From Mycobacterium kyorinense (GTDB lineage Bacteria > Actinomycetota > Actinomycetes > Mycobacteriales > Mycobacteriaceae), in assembly GCF_002101735.1 (NCBI RefSeq), contig NZ_LQPE01000027.1, positions 1 to 64,000 of the forward strand: DNA of 64,000 bases. The letters run 5' to 3'. The notes beneath the pieces are model-generated. The model was not told where the DNA came from. It did no database searches and worked only from the letters and a program-made list of their open reading frames with translations. The position numbers and the translations under genes were made by a program. The stretch's first letter is position 1; each line of letters opens with the position of its first letter. Positions 40,374 to 48,893 of the stretch are shown here, in pieces.

Positions 40374-41183
40374 TCAGTTGCCGCCGGGAGCCGCCGGACC
40401 GGGCGGCGGCCCGAGCTCGCCGGGTGCGGGCAAGCCGGGCGGCGGCGGCGTTCCGGGCGGCGGCGCGCCGGGTGCGCCCGGCGGTCCCGGGGCGGCCAGG
40501 ATGAACGGCACCGGCGCCGAGCGCAGGTTGCCCAGTTGCACCACCAGGTTGTAGGTGCCCGGCCCGATCGGGGGGCGAGGCAGCGGGCAGTGCGGCGCGG
40601 AGCCCATCCCGGTCCAGGTCACCGCGGTGGTCACCTGCTCGCCCGGCGCGAAGGTCTTCACCAGCGTCTCGTTGGACGGCGCGCAATCCAGGTTGGACCA
40701 CAGCCGCTTGTTGTCCAGCGAATAGACGTAGGCGGCCAGCACCGCGGCACCGACGTCGCGTTTGCAGGCCACCAGCCCGATGTTGGTGACGACCATGGTG
40801 AACTTCGGCTGGTCGCCGATCACGTATTGAGGCGCGTTGGTCAGGCCCTTGACGGCCAGGGTCGAGTCGGGGCAGTCGTCGCCTTCCTTGAGCACCGGCG
40901 GCGGCTGCACCGCCGCGGTCGGCGTCTCGGAGGGGGCTTGGTTCTGCGCCGCCGGCGGCGTCACCGGGGTCTCCACCTGGGGCTGCTGAATCGGGGACTT
41001 GGCCTGCGGCGTGGCGGTGGGCTTGTCGCTGGTTTTGGCGCCCGCGCTGCTGCTCATGATCGCGACGATGGTCGCGACCACGATTCCGATCACGACGACC
41101 GCGATGCCCAACGCCAGCCCTCTTCGCCGCCAGTAGATCTCCGGCGGCAACGGGCCATGCGGTTCCAGATCCAGCACATTCAC
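40374..41183 (-). CDS. Membrane-anchored proline-rich protein (Rv3587c type)
   Basis: A 269-residue protein (Rv3587c, 264). A short cytoplasmic start (LDLEPHGPLPPEIYWRRRG), one membrane helix (LALGIAVVVIGIVVATIVAI), a Thr/Pro-rich stretch, an exported beta domain (VTNIGLVACKRDVGAAVL, YVYSLDNKRLWSNLDC, TWTGMGSAPHCPLPRPPI) and a Pro/Gly-rich tail. Function unknown. GTG at 41183 is preferred by similarity; a GTG at 41201 forms a GTGA overlap with the mmpL stop and is also possible. It converges with disA. Confidence 0.8.
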   Translation of the reverse strand: MNVLDLEPHGPLPPEIYWRRRGLALGIAVVVIGIVVATIVAIMSSSAGAKTSDKPTATPQAKSPIQQPQVETPVTPPAAQNQAPSETPTAAVQPPPVLKEGDDCPDSTLAVKGLTNAPQYVIGDQPKFTMVVTNIGLVACKRDVGAAVLAAYVYSLDNKRLWSNLDCAPSNETLVKTFAPGEQVTTAVTWTGMGSAPHCPLPRPPIGPGTYNLVVQLGNLRSAPVPFILAAPGPPGAPGAPPPGTPPPPGLPAPGELGPPPGPAAPGGN

Positions 41184-41197
41184 ACCGTAAGCCCAGG

Positions 41198-44041
41198 TCA
41201 CACGGATACGAGCGACCGTTCTCGGCGTGTCGCGAGGCTGGTCCGCGGGGCCGTGACCCGGCGGGGCCACCAGAACCAGCGATTCAGCAGCGCCACCAGC
41301 GAGGGAAGCAGGAACGTCCGGACGATCAACGTGTCCAGGAGCAGCCCGACGCCGACGGTCAGCCCCGTCTGCGCGACGGGCTGCACTGTGCTGGCCATCA
41401 GCGCGAACATCGTGATCCCGAAGACGACGCCGGCCGTCGTCACCACCCCGCCGGTGCCGGCGAAGGCCCGCACGATGCCGGTCCCGATGCCGGCGCGGAC
41501 CTCCTCGCGGAGGCGCATCGCCAGCAGGAGGTTGTAGTCGGCGCCGACGGCCACCAACGCGATGAACGCGATCGGCGCCACCGCCCAGTGCATTTCCTGT
41601 CCGAGCAGGTATCGGCAGACCAGTCCGCTGACCGCCACCGCCGAGGCGTACGAGACGATGACCGTCCCCATCACCGCCGCTGCCGCCACCGGGCTGCGCA
41701 GCATCACCGCGACGATCAGAAAGATCAGCGCCAGCGTCGCGATCACCAGCAGCCGGAAGTCGTGGGCGACGAAGACCCGCAGGTCGCTGGTCACCGGGCC
41801 CACCCCGGCCAGGTCCACCTCGGTGGGCGTCAGCGTGCCCTCCTTGGTGGCTTCGGCCACCGCGGTGCGGACCTGCTCGGCGCGGCGCGCGCCGTCGGCT
41901 CCCCACTCGTTGCGATCGCCGTAGACGAGCAAATAGGTTGCGTGTCCGTCGGCAGACATCAAGTCTTTCAACACTTCTCGGTATCTCGGGTCTGACAGCG
42001 CGCGCGCCGGCAGGTAGAAGCCACCCGCGGCGCTGCTGCGGAACCCGGCGTCCAGCTCGCGCAGGTAGTCGGTGAGCTCGTGCACCTGCGGGCCGAGCGA
42101 GCCCAGGGTGTCCCGCAGGTCGCCGGTGGCATCCCGGGCCTGGCCGAGCACGTCGCGCATCGACTGCAAGGTCCGCGGCAGCCCTGCCAAGCCGGCGGTG
42201 GCCGTGCCCGATCCTGATGTCAATTTGACTGCCCCAGTGGATATTTCGCCGGAGCTATGGACGACGGCGTCGACGGGTTCGACGACGCGGGCCACCGCCG
42301 AGCAGATCGGGTTGGCCGGGCAGTCGGCAGTGTTGCCGACAAAGCCGCGCAACGGGTCCAGGTACTCCGACACCGTGTTGATGCTGGTCTGCAAACCGTC
42401 CAATCCGGCCCGCATATCGTCGGCGCCCGAGTTGATTTCGCCCAGCCTGGCGGCGCTGCCGGCCATGCCCCGGCCGAGCTGGTCCACCGTCGTGGCCATC
42501 CGCGACAACATGGCGTCCAGCTCACCCACCCGCTGCAGACGCTGTACCAGTGAATCGATGCCCGCGCCGAATTGCTCACCCAGCAGGCTCGCCTGGTGGC
42601 TCAGGGTCGCCTCGTCGGGCACGGCCCCGGCCGGTCGGCTGGCCGACTGCACCATCCTCACGCCAGGTATCGCCATGATCTGGCGTGAGATCCGCTCGAT
42701 GGCGATCAGGCTCGCGGGAGTGCGCAGGTCGTGGTCGGCCCCGACGGTCACTACGTCGGGAAACAGCTGGTTCGCCGGGAAGTGCTGGTCGATCGCCCGA
42801 TAACCACGACTGGAATCGGCGCCGGCCGGCGTGGCCCGCGGTTCGTTCCAGCCGGGCCGCAGTCCGGCCACCGGCAACGCCATGACGAGGACGACGAGGC
42901 CGCTGGCGACCAACACCGGCCCGGGCCAGCGCGCGACGATCACCCCGATTCGCCGCCAGCGGCGCGCGATCATCGACGGCCGGGGTTCCAACAGGCCACG
43001 ACGCCCGGCCAGGCTGATCAGCGCCGGCGTCAGCGTAAGCGCCGCCACCATCCCGGCTAAAATCCCGATGGCGCAAGGCATTCCGACGCTGCGAAACATG
43101 CCGACTTTAGCCAGGCCCAGGCAGGCCAACGCGACCGCCATCGTCAGCGCGGATCCCACCACCACCGGCGCGACGCCGCGGTACGCCTGCTCCAGCGCCG
43201 CGGCCGGGTCGACTCCGCGTCTTCGGCCCTCGTGGTAGCGGCCGATCAGGAAGATCGCGTAGTCGGTTCCCGCGCCGAGCAGCATTGCCGCGATCAGCGC
43301 CACCGAAAACAGCGACACTTCCACGAGGCCGTGCCGGCCCAACAGCGCTACCAATGGACGCGCCACGGCCAGGGCCAGGCCCACCGTGATCAGCGGGATG
43401 GCAGCGGCGACCGGTGATCGATACACGATCAGCAGCAGGATCAGGATCACGGCGATCGTGGCCGCGGTCATCAGCAGCATCTGCCGGTCGATGGCGGCGA
43501 ACTCGTCGGAGATGGTCGCGCCCGGCCCGGTGACGTGGACATGCAAACCGTCGGGCGGCGCCAGACGAGCCACCGTGTGGCGCACTGCGCTGACCGCGTC
43601 GGCGGCCGCAGAGGTCCCCAGCATCCCCGACAGGCGCAGCATCACAGTCGCGGCATGCCGGTCGCGGCTCAGCGCCGCGGATTCGGTGAGGGGTAGCGCC
43701 CACAGGTCGGTGACGGCGCTGACGTGGGCGGTGTCGGATCGCAACACCGACACCAGGGTGTCGTAGTAGTGGCGGTCCGCCGACCGCAACGGCTGGTCAC
43801 GTTCCAGCACAACATAATTGATGTTGTTGCTGGGTACGTTGCCGAACAGTTCGGCCGACCGCCTGGCCGCGATCGAGCTCGCCGCCGATGCCGGCATGAA
43901 CGACCGGGAGTGCGACGCGACGACCCGCTCCAGCTGCGGCACCAATACGTTGGCCAGCCCCGCCACCACAACCCAAGAGACCACGATGAGTACGGCGTGA
44001 CGGCCGGTGAAACGCGCGGCGCGGCCGAGCAGTTCACGCAA
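41198..44041 (-). CDS. MmpL-family RND transporter
   Basis: A 947-residue MMPL protein. TM1 (AVLIVVSWVVVAGLANVLV) is followed by an extracytoplasmic loop, a TM2-6 bundle (ATIAVILILLLIVYRSPVAA, LLGAGTDYAIFLIGRYHEG), a second large loop and a TM7-12 bundle (VGADYNLLLAMRLREEV). The GTDYAIFL and GADYNLLL segments are the MMPL proton-relay motifs. The substrate is unknown. I place the start at TTG 44041, with GAGGAG 7 bases upstream and an 8-base overlap with the upstream small gene; a start at 44098 would overlap by 65 bases. No MmpL is present here in M. tuberculosis. Confidence 0.85.
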   Translation of the reverse strand: MRELLGRAARFTGRHAVLIVVSWVVVAGLANVLVPQLERVVASHSRSFMPASAASSIAARRSAELFGNVPSNNINYVVLERDQPLRSADRHYYDTLVSVLRSDTAHVSAVTDLWALPLTESAALSRDRHAATVMLRLSGMLGTSAAADAVSAVRHTVARLAPPDGLHVHVTGPGATISDEFAAIDRQMLLMTAATIAVILILLLIVYRSPVAAAIPLITVGLALAVARPLVALLGRHGLVEVSLFSVALIAAMLLGAGTDYAIFLIGRYHEGRRRGVDPAAALEQAYRGVAPVVVGSALTMAVALACLGLAKVGMFRSVGMPCAIGILAGMVAALTLTPALISLAGRRGLLEPRPSMIARRWRRIGVIVARWPGPVLVASGLVVLVMALPVAGLRPGWNEPRATPAGADSSRGYRAIDQHFPANQLFPDVVTVGADHDLRTPASLIAIERISRQIMAIPGVRMVQSASRPAGAVPDEATLSHQASLLGEQFGAGIDSLVQRLQRVGELDAMLSRMATTVDQLGRGMAGSAARLGEINSGADDMRAGLDGLQTSINTVSEYLDPLRGFVGNTADCPANPICSAVARVVEPVDAVVHSSGEISTGAVKLTSGSGTATAGLAGLPRTLQSMRDVLGQARDATGDLRDTLGSLGPQVHELTDYLRELDAGFRSSAAGGFYLPARALSDPRYREVLKDLMSADGHATYLLVYGDRNEWGADGARRAEQVRTAVAEATKEGTLTPTEVDLAGVGPVTSDLRVFVAHDFRLLVIATLALIFLIVAVMLRSPVAAAAVMGTVIVSYASAVAVSGLVCRYLLGQEMHWAVAPIAFIALVAVGADYNLLLAMRLREEVRAGIGTGIVRAFAGTGGVVTTAGVVFGITMFALMASTVQPVAQTGLTVGVGLLLDTLIVRTFLLPSLVALLNRWFWWPRRVTAPRTSLATRRERSLVSV

Positions 44042-44360
44042 CGGTCTGCTCCTCGCGCTGTACGGATTGCAGCCGTCGGGACCGCTTGGCGGCCGCATCC
44101 AGCTGTGCGCGCAGCCCCGGCTCGGCAGCCGCGATCTCGGCGCGGGCCTGCTCGACCGAGATGTCGCCGTCCAGCCGTGCGGTTACCGCGGTGATCCAGC
44201 GCTGCTGCAGCAACAGCAGCAGCCCCTCCTCGCTGCCGAACAGCCGCTCGACGTCGGGCAGATTGCCGTTGAAATGCAGTGCCGCATATGGGTTTTCGGC
44301 GGCCCGTTCGATCAGGTCGGCCATGAAGGCCATTCGCTCGTGCAGGTGTGTCCACGTCAT
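44034..44360 (-). CDS. Small hypothetical protein upstream of mmpL
   Basis: A 108-residue soluble helical protein (LIERAAENPYAALHFNGNLP, GLLLLLQQRWITAVTARLDG, AKRSRRLQSVQREEQ). No family recognised. It is translationally coupled to the mmpL gene and diverges from the two-component system, so it may assist or regulate the transporter. Confidence 0.6.
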   Translation of the reverse strand: MTWTHLHERMAFMADLIERAAENPYAALHFNGNLPDVERLFGSEEGLLLLLQQRWITAVTARLDGDISVEQARAEIAAAEPGLRAQLDAAAKRSRRLQSVQREEQTVA

Positions 44361-44432
44361 GTCAGTGACGCTAGGGAAGTGGGGCGCGCCCGTCGTCGTG
44401 CCAGGGTTCGGTTTTCGGGCTCCTACTACGGT

Positions 44433-44447
44433 CGGAGTCGAACTCCG
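44433..44447. promoter_or_regulatory. Palindrome in the mmpL / two-component divergent region
   Basis: CGGAGTCGAACTCCG is a perfect 6-3-6 inverted repeat, 48 bases before the kinase ATG and about 73 bases before the small mmpL partner. A NarL-type response regulator could bind it. Confidence 0.45.
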
Positions 44448-44494
44448 TCTGCAGCATGATGTGCGACCCGCCGAAACCCTTCTACGATGAGCCG

Positions 44495-45697
44495 ATGAGG
44501 CGCGTGATCGATTTCGTGTGCGATCGGGTGCGGCAACGCGGCGACCTGATACCGCCCGGGTATTCCTGGAACTTCGTAGTCATGGTCGACACCGCCATGG
44601 TGCTGTTCCTGGTCGCGTCGATTCTGCAGCGCGGCCGCGCCGACCTGCCCGCCGCCGGCAGTGCGGCACTACTGGCGCTAGCGCCGTTGCTGCTGTTCTT
44701 CCTGGCTGGAGTGAAGTTTCTGCCCGGCCTGGTTTGGGCCACCTCGCTTGCGGCGACAACCATCCTGCTCTTCGCGACCTCCACACCGGTCGACGGCGAC
44801 GTGGCGCCGGTATTGCTGGTGGTGGCGCTAGGGTGTACCGCTGCACTGGCGCCAGTGCTTTACGGGACATTTGCCCTCGGATCGGCGGCGGCGCTGCTGG
44901 TGGTGGCTGCCGGGATGCATCGGCTTGACGAGCTCCCGGTGTATTTGGGCATGGTCGCGATGGGCTGGCTGACCGGCATTCTGACCCGAATCCAGGCGCG
45001 GTTGATCGTCAAGCAGCAGGAGATGCAGGCGGATTTGGCCGAGCACGCCGTGGCCGACGAGCGACGACGGATCGCCCGCGAGGTGCACGACGTCATCGCC
45101 CATTCCCTTTCCGTCACAATGCTTCACGTGACAGGCGCGCGGCACGCGCTGCAGCAAGACCGCGACGTCGAGGACGCGATCGACGCGCTGACCGATGCCG
45201 AGCGGTTGGGCCGTCAGGCGATGGCCGATATCCGCCGCACGGTCGGGCTGCTCGACGCCGGTCCGGCCAAGATGGCCCCGGAACCGGAAATCGCCGACAT
45301 CCCCGATCTGGTGGACGATTTCGTCCAGGCGGGGTTACCGGTCACACTGCGCACCAAGGGCGACCCAGATCGGGTATCGGCCGCGGTCGGGTTGGCTCTC
45401 TACCGGATCACCCAGGAATCGCTGACCAACATCGCCAAACACGCGCCCGAATCGAAAGCCACAGTGCAGCTGGTGATTTCGCCATCAGCCGCGGCGCTGT
45501 CGGTGGTCAATGCGGTGCCGGTGGCGGTCGGGGCCACGCCGGCATCGCGAGGCGGCCACGGGCTGGCCGGCATGCGCCAACGAGTGGAGCTGCTCGGCGG
45601 CGTAATCGACGCCGGGCCGTCTGACAACGGCTGGTCTGTGCGCGCCGAGATTCCGTTGAGCGACTCGAGCTCACGCACGCGGCGGTGCCCACTCTGA
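44495..45697 (+). CDS. NarL-type sensor histidine kinase
   Basis: A 400-residue kinase. About four to six membrane helices fill residues 20-160 (VVMVDTAMVLFLVASIL, ALLALAPLLLFFLAGV). HisKA_3 follows with the phospho-acceptor in RRRIAREVHDVIAHSLSV, then a HATPase with TQESLTNIAKHAPE and GGHGLAGMRQRVELLGG. ATG at 44495 is preferred to 44456, which adds a non-conserved tail. It ends 1 base before the response regulator. The signal is unknown. Confidence 0.85.
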   Translation: MRRVIDFVCDRVRQRGDLIPPGYSWNFVVMVDTAMVLFLVASILQRGRADLPAAGSAALLALAPLLLFFLAGVKFLPGLVWATSLAATTILLFATSTPVDGDVAPVLLVVALGCTAALAPVLYGTFALGSAAALLVVAAGMHRLDELPVYLGMVAMGWLTGILTRIQARLIVKQQEMQADLAEHAVADERRRIAREVHDVIAHSLSVTMLHVTGARHALQQDRDVEDAIDALTDAERLGRQAMADIRRTVGLLDAGPAKMAPEPEIADIPDLVDDFVQAGLPVTLRTKGDPDRVSAAVGLALYRITQESLTNIAKHAPESKATVQLVISPSAAALSVVNAVPVAVGATPASRGGHGLAGMRQRVELLGGVIDAGPSDNGWSVRAEIPLSDSSSRTRRCPL

Positions 45698-45698
45698 C

Positions 45699-46364
45699 AT
45701 GGGCACCACCGAGATTTCCGTCGTGCTGGTCGACGACCAGGACCTTGTGCGCTCGGGCCTGCGCCGGATCCTGCGCCGCAAAGACGGATTCGTCATCGTC
45801 GCCGAATGCGCTGACGGCGACGAGGTTTGCGACGCGGTCGCCGCGCATCGCCCCGACGTGGTGGTGATGGACCTGCGAATGAAGCGGGTCGACGGAATCG
45901 AGGCCACCCGCCGCCTCGCCGCAACCGACTCACCGCCGGTGCTGGCGCTGACCACGTTCAACGACGACGAGCTGCTCTCCGGGGCGCTGCGTGCCGGTGC
46001 GTCGGGATTCGTGCTCAAGGATTCCTCGGCCGAGGAGCTGATCCGCGCGGTGCGGGCGGTCGCCCAGGGCGACTGCTACCTCGACCCGGCGGTCACCTCA
46101 CGCGTGCTGGCCACGTATCGGCGGGTCGCCGGTGAACACCGCCCGGAAGCCGTCGCCGAACTGACCGCGCGTGAGGGCGACGTGTTGCGGCTGGTTGGGC
46201 AGGGCCGGTCGAACGCCGAAATCGCCGACGAGCTCTGCATTTCCGAGCTGACAGTCAAAAGCCACATCGGCCGGATCTTCGTCAAGCTCAACCTGCGCGA
46301 CCGCGCGGCGGCCATCGTCTACGCCTACGACCATGGCATCGTCACGCCGCGCTGCGCGGGTTGA
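45699..46364 (+). CDS. NarL/FixJ-family response regulator
   Basis: A 221-residue regulator. The receiver domain has VLVDDQDLVRSGL, phospho-acceptor D58 (VVMDLRMK) and LALTTFNDDE, with a lysine in FVLKDSS. The LuxR HTH is C-terminal (LTAREGDVLRLVGQGRSNAEI, ISELTVKSHIGRIFVKL). It is the partner of the upstream kinase, and the mmpL arm across the divergent region is its most likely target. Confidence 0.88.
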   Translation: MGTTEISVVLVDDQDLVRSGLRRILRRKDGFVIVAECADGDEVCDAVAAHRPDVVVMDLRMKRVDGIEATRRLAATDSPPVLALTTFNDDELLSGALRAGASGFVLKDSSAEELIRAVRAVAQGDCYLDPAVTSRVLATYRRVAGEHRPEAVAELTAREGDVLRLVGQGRSNAEIADELCISELTVKSHIGRIFVKLNLRDRAAAIVYAYDHGIVTPRCAG

Positions 46365-46427
46365 CTCAAGGTTGTTGCCAAGGACTTTGCAGCCAGTTCT
46401 GAGGTTCGGTCACTAACCGGGCCGACG

Positions 46428-46748
46428 GTGAAGATATACGCGTTGGCGGCATTGCTGGCGATCGCCGTGGCGCCCACCGCGGTGGCGCATGCGGATTCGG
46501 CCGATGACACCTTCCTGAAAGCCCTTGCCGACCAGGGGATTACAGGAGATCCCGCAGAGCTGGTCGCAGCGGGTCGCGGCGTGTGCGACAACGTTTCCGG
46601 GCTGGCCACCACGTTGCCCAAGTGGTCGAAGGCCCCGGCGTTGGGTCCTGTGATGGGCGCGCTGAACCTATCGCTATTCCAGGCGGAGTTCGTGGTCAGC
46701 GCCGCCGAAAGCGCTTACTGCCCGCAATATCTCGGGCTCGGACGCTGA
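46428..46748 (+). CDS. Secreted DUF732-family protein
   Basis: A 106-residue protein with a signal peptide (KIYALAALLAIAVAPTAVAHA, cleaved before DSADDTF). The mature part is the mycobacterial DUF732 domain: DDTFLKALADQGI, RGVCDNVSG, SAAESAYCPQYLG, with two conserved Cys. Role unknown; likely an envelope protein. GTG start at 46428. It converges on canB with 3 bases between stops. Confidence 0.8.
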   Translation: MKIYALAALLAIAVAPTAVAHADSADDTFLKALADQGITGDPAELVAAGRGVCDNVSGLATTLPKWSKAPALGPVMGALNLSLFQAEFVVSAAESAYCPQYLGLGR

Positions 46749-46751
46749 CCC

Positions 46752-47378
46752 CTACGACACCTCGTCGCCGATCTCGCCGATGTGGTTGCGCAGCACCGCG
46801 CGCCCGTCGGCCAGGTGATAGGTGACCCCGACGATCGCCAGCGTGCCCGCGGCGACCCGCTCGGCGATGGCCGTCGACCGGGCCATCAGCTGCGCGCCGG
46901 TCTCGACCACGTGCCGCGCCTCGAACTCGTCGACCCGGCTCATGCCCTCCCGGCGGCCCAGCAGGATGGACGGCGTCACCCGCTCGACCAGGTCGCGCAC
47001 ATAGCCGCCGGGCAGTACCCCGTCGTCGAGCGCGGACAGCGTCGCCTTCACCGCACCGCAGCTGTCGTGGCCGAGGACCACGATCAGCGGCACGTCGAGC
47101 ACCGTCACCGCGAACTCGATCGAGCCCAGCACCGCGGAGTCGATCACGTGCCCCGCGGTGCGCACCACGAACACGTCGCCCAGGCCCTGGTCGAAGATGA
47201 TCTCGGCGGCCACCCGGCTGTCGCCGCACCCGAACACCACAGCGGTGGGCTTTTGCCCCTCGGCGAGTTTCGCCCGGTGCTCGATGCTCTGGCTGGGATG
47301 TTCGGGCTTGCCGGCAACGAACCGCTCGTTACCCTCTTTGAGTGCCTTCCACGCGGTTATGGGATTGGTATTGGGCAT
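46752..47378 (-). CDS. canB: Beta-class carbonic anhydrase CanB
   Basis: A 208-residue beta-carbonic anhydrase (Rv3588c, 207). Zinc ligands C51 (FGCGDSR), H104 and C107 (GHDSCGAV), and the D53-R55 dyad are present. It interconverts CO2 and bicarbonate. ATG at 47378 gives the family start (MPNTNPITAWKAL). This start codon overlaps that of the divergent mutY by two bases. A further in-frame ATG at 47387 is possible. Confidence 0.94.
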   Translation of the reverse strand: MPNTNPITAWKALKEGNERFVAGKPEHPSQSIEHRAKLAEGQKPTAVVFGCGDSRVAAEIIFDQGLGDVFVVRTAGHVIDSAVLGSIEFAVTVLDVPLIVVLGHDSCGAVKATLSALDDGVLPGGYVRDLVERVTPSILLGRREGMSRVDEFEARHVVETGAQLMARSTAIAERVAAGTLAIVGVTYHLADGRAVLRNHIGEIGDEVS

Positions 47379-48282
47379 GGCGCACATTCTGCCGTACCGG
47401 CCGATGATCGTCGCGGCGGAGGACCTACTGAGCTGGTACGAGCGGTCGCGGCGCGACCTGCCGTGGCGCGATCCCGGCGTCAGTCCATGGCAGATCCTGG
47501 TCAGCGAGTTCATGCTGCAGCAGACGCCGGTGGCCCGCGTCTTGCCGATCTGGACGGAGTGGGTGGTGCGCTGGCCCACCCCATCGGCGACGGCGGCGGC
47601 TAGCGCGGCCGACGTGCTGCGCGCCTGGGGCAAGCTCGGCTATCCCCGACGGGCCAAACGCCTGCACGAGTGCGCGACGGTGATCGCACGCGATCACGGT
47701 GACGTGGTGCCCGACGACGTCGACACCTTGATGACACTGCCCGGGGTCGGTTCCTACACCGCGCGGGCGGTGGCCTGTTTCGCCTACCACCAACCGGTGC
47801 CCGTGGTGGACACCAATGTGCGCCGGGTGGTGGCTCGCGCTGTGCACGGCCGCGCCGATGCCCGCGCTCCGTCGGCGGCCCGTGACCACGCCGACGTCGC
47901 CGCATTGTTGCCCGAAAACGGAGTAGCGCATCATTTTTCGGCGGCGCTGATGGAACTGGGCGCGACGGTGTGCACCGCCCGGGCGCCGAAATGCGGACTA
48001 TGCCCGGTTACCGGGTGCCGATGGCGGGAACTCGGGTATCCGCCGGCCGAGGGGCCGGCACGCCGCGCGCAAACCTACGCCGGCACCGACCGCCAGGTGC
48101 GCGGCCGACTGCTGGATGTGTTGCGGGACAATGCTTCTCCGGTCACTCGCGCGCAGCTGGACGTGGCGTGGCTGACCGATACCGCGCAGCGGGACCGCGC
48201 GCTGGAGTCGCTTCTCGCCGACGGCCTGGTGACACGGATGCCCGACGGCCGCTACGCCCTAGTCGGCGAGGAGGACCGCTAA
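47377..48282 (+). CDS. mutY: Adenine DNA glycosylase MutY
   Basis: A 301-residue A/G-specific glycosylase (Rv3589, 304). The HhH-GPD core has SEFMLQQTPVARVLP, LPGVGSYTARAVACFAY and the catalytic Asp in VVDTNVRRVV. The 4Fe-4S cluster uses CTARAPKCGLCPVTGC. It removes adenine opposite 8-oxoG. The M. tuberculosis protein also starts MxHILP, so ATG 47377 is favoured over 47404 despite overlapping the canB start. The 3' end overlaps the tetR gene by 24 bases. Confidence 0.92.
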   Translation: MAHILPYRPMIVAAEDLLSWYERSRRDLPWRDPGVSPWQILVSEFMLQQTPVARVLPIWTEWVVRWPTPSATAAASAADVLRAWGKLGYPRRAKRLHECATVIARDHGDVVPDDVDTLMTLPGVGSYTARAVACFAYHQPVPVVDTNVRRVVARAVHGRADARAPSAARDHADVAALLPENGVAHHFSAALMELGATVCTARAPKCGLCPVTGCRWRELGYPPAEGPARRAQTYAGTDRQVRGRLLDVLRDNASPVTRAQLDVAWLTDTAQRDRALESLLADGLVTRMPDGRYALVGEEDR

Positions 48283-48870
48283 AGTCGCGTCGATAATCTG
48301 ACCAATCCGGTTGCTCGTTGCTCCCGTCCGAGCGCGCACGGCGATGGTGACGAGCGCGGCGGTCGCAACCTCGGCAAGGGCCCGCGGCGCCGCCGCCGAC
48401 GATAACTCCCCCTCCCGCTTGGCCCGGTCGAACCGCTCGGCGAACAACTCGGTGAACCCGTTGAAGGTCGACTCGGCGATCGCTGCGACGCGCTCGTCGC
48501 GCCTGGCCTCGGTCACGGCCGTGCCGACCAGAAAGCAGCCGCGCGGCCCGTCGTCGCCGGCAAGGTAGAACTTTCGTGCGTTCTGGTAGACGGCGCGCAA
48601 CGCGGCGCGCAGTGGCCGCGGCTTCGCCAACTCGCGGGCCAACGCCGCGTGACTGTCGGCGGCGTAGCGAGCAGCCGCCGCCTCGTACAGTTCCCGCTTG
48701 TCACCGAACCCCGCGTAGATGCTCGGCCGGTTCATGCCCATTGCCGCGCTCAGCTCGTCCAACGACGTCGCCCCATAGCCATTGCGCCAGAACGTGTCCC
48801 GGGCCTGCTTGAGCGCGACGTCGGGATCGTAGCGCCGCGGCCTGCCCCGCGGCCTTCTTGTCGGTTCCAT
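48259..48870 (-). CDS. TetR-family regulator
   Basis: A 203-residue regulator. HTH: TSLDELSAAMGMNRPSIYAGF (about residues 38-60). The C-terminal TetR_C domain includes ARKFYLAGDDGPRGCFLVGT. This subgroup (AcrR-like, GCFLVG) often represses a neighbouring hydrolase or reductase. ATG at 48870. It diverges from the broken alpha/beta hydrolase across 23 bases that hold a dyad. Confidence 0.85.
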   Translation of the reverse strand: MEPTRRPRGRPRRYDPDVALKQARDTFWRNGYGATSLDELSAAMGMNRPSIYAGFGDKRELYEAAAARYAADSHAALARELAKPRPLRAALRAVYQNARKFYLAGDDGPRGCFLVGTAVTEARRDERVAAIAESTFNGFTELFAERFDRAKREGELSSAAAPRALAEVATAALVTIAVRARTGATSNRIGQIIDATLAVLLAD

Positions 48871-48875
48871 ATTTT

Positions 48876-48891
48876 TATACGACATTGTACA
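48876..48891. promoter_or_regulatory. Candidate TetR operator
   Basis: TATACGACATTGTACA is an imperfect dyad (TnTACnA / TnGTAnA) in an AT-rich 23-base gap between tetR and the hydrolase. Position suits autorepression. Confidence 0.5.
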
Positions 48892-48893
48892 AA

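Noticed and set aside
44042..44098. Longer N-terminus for the MmpL protein
   Set aside because: It would overlap the upstream coupled gene by 65 bases; TTG at 44041 has a clear GAGGAG.
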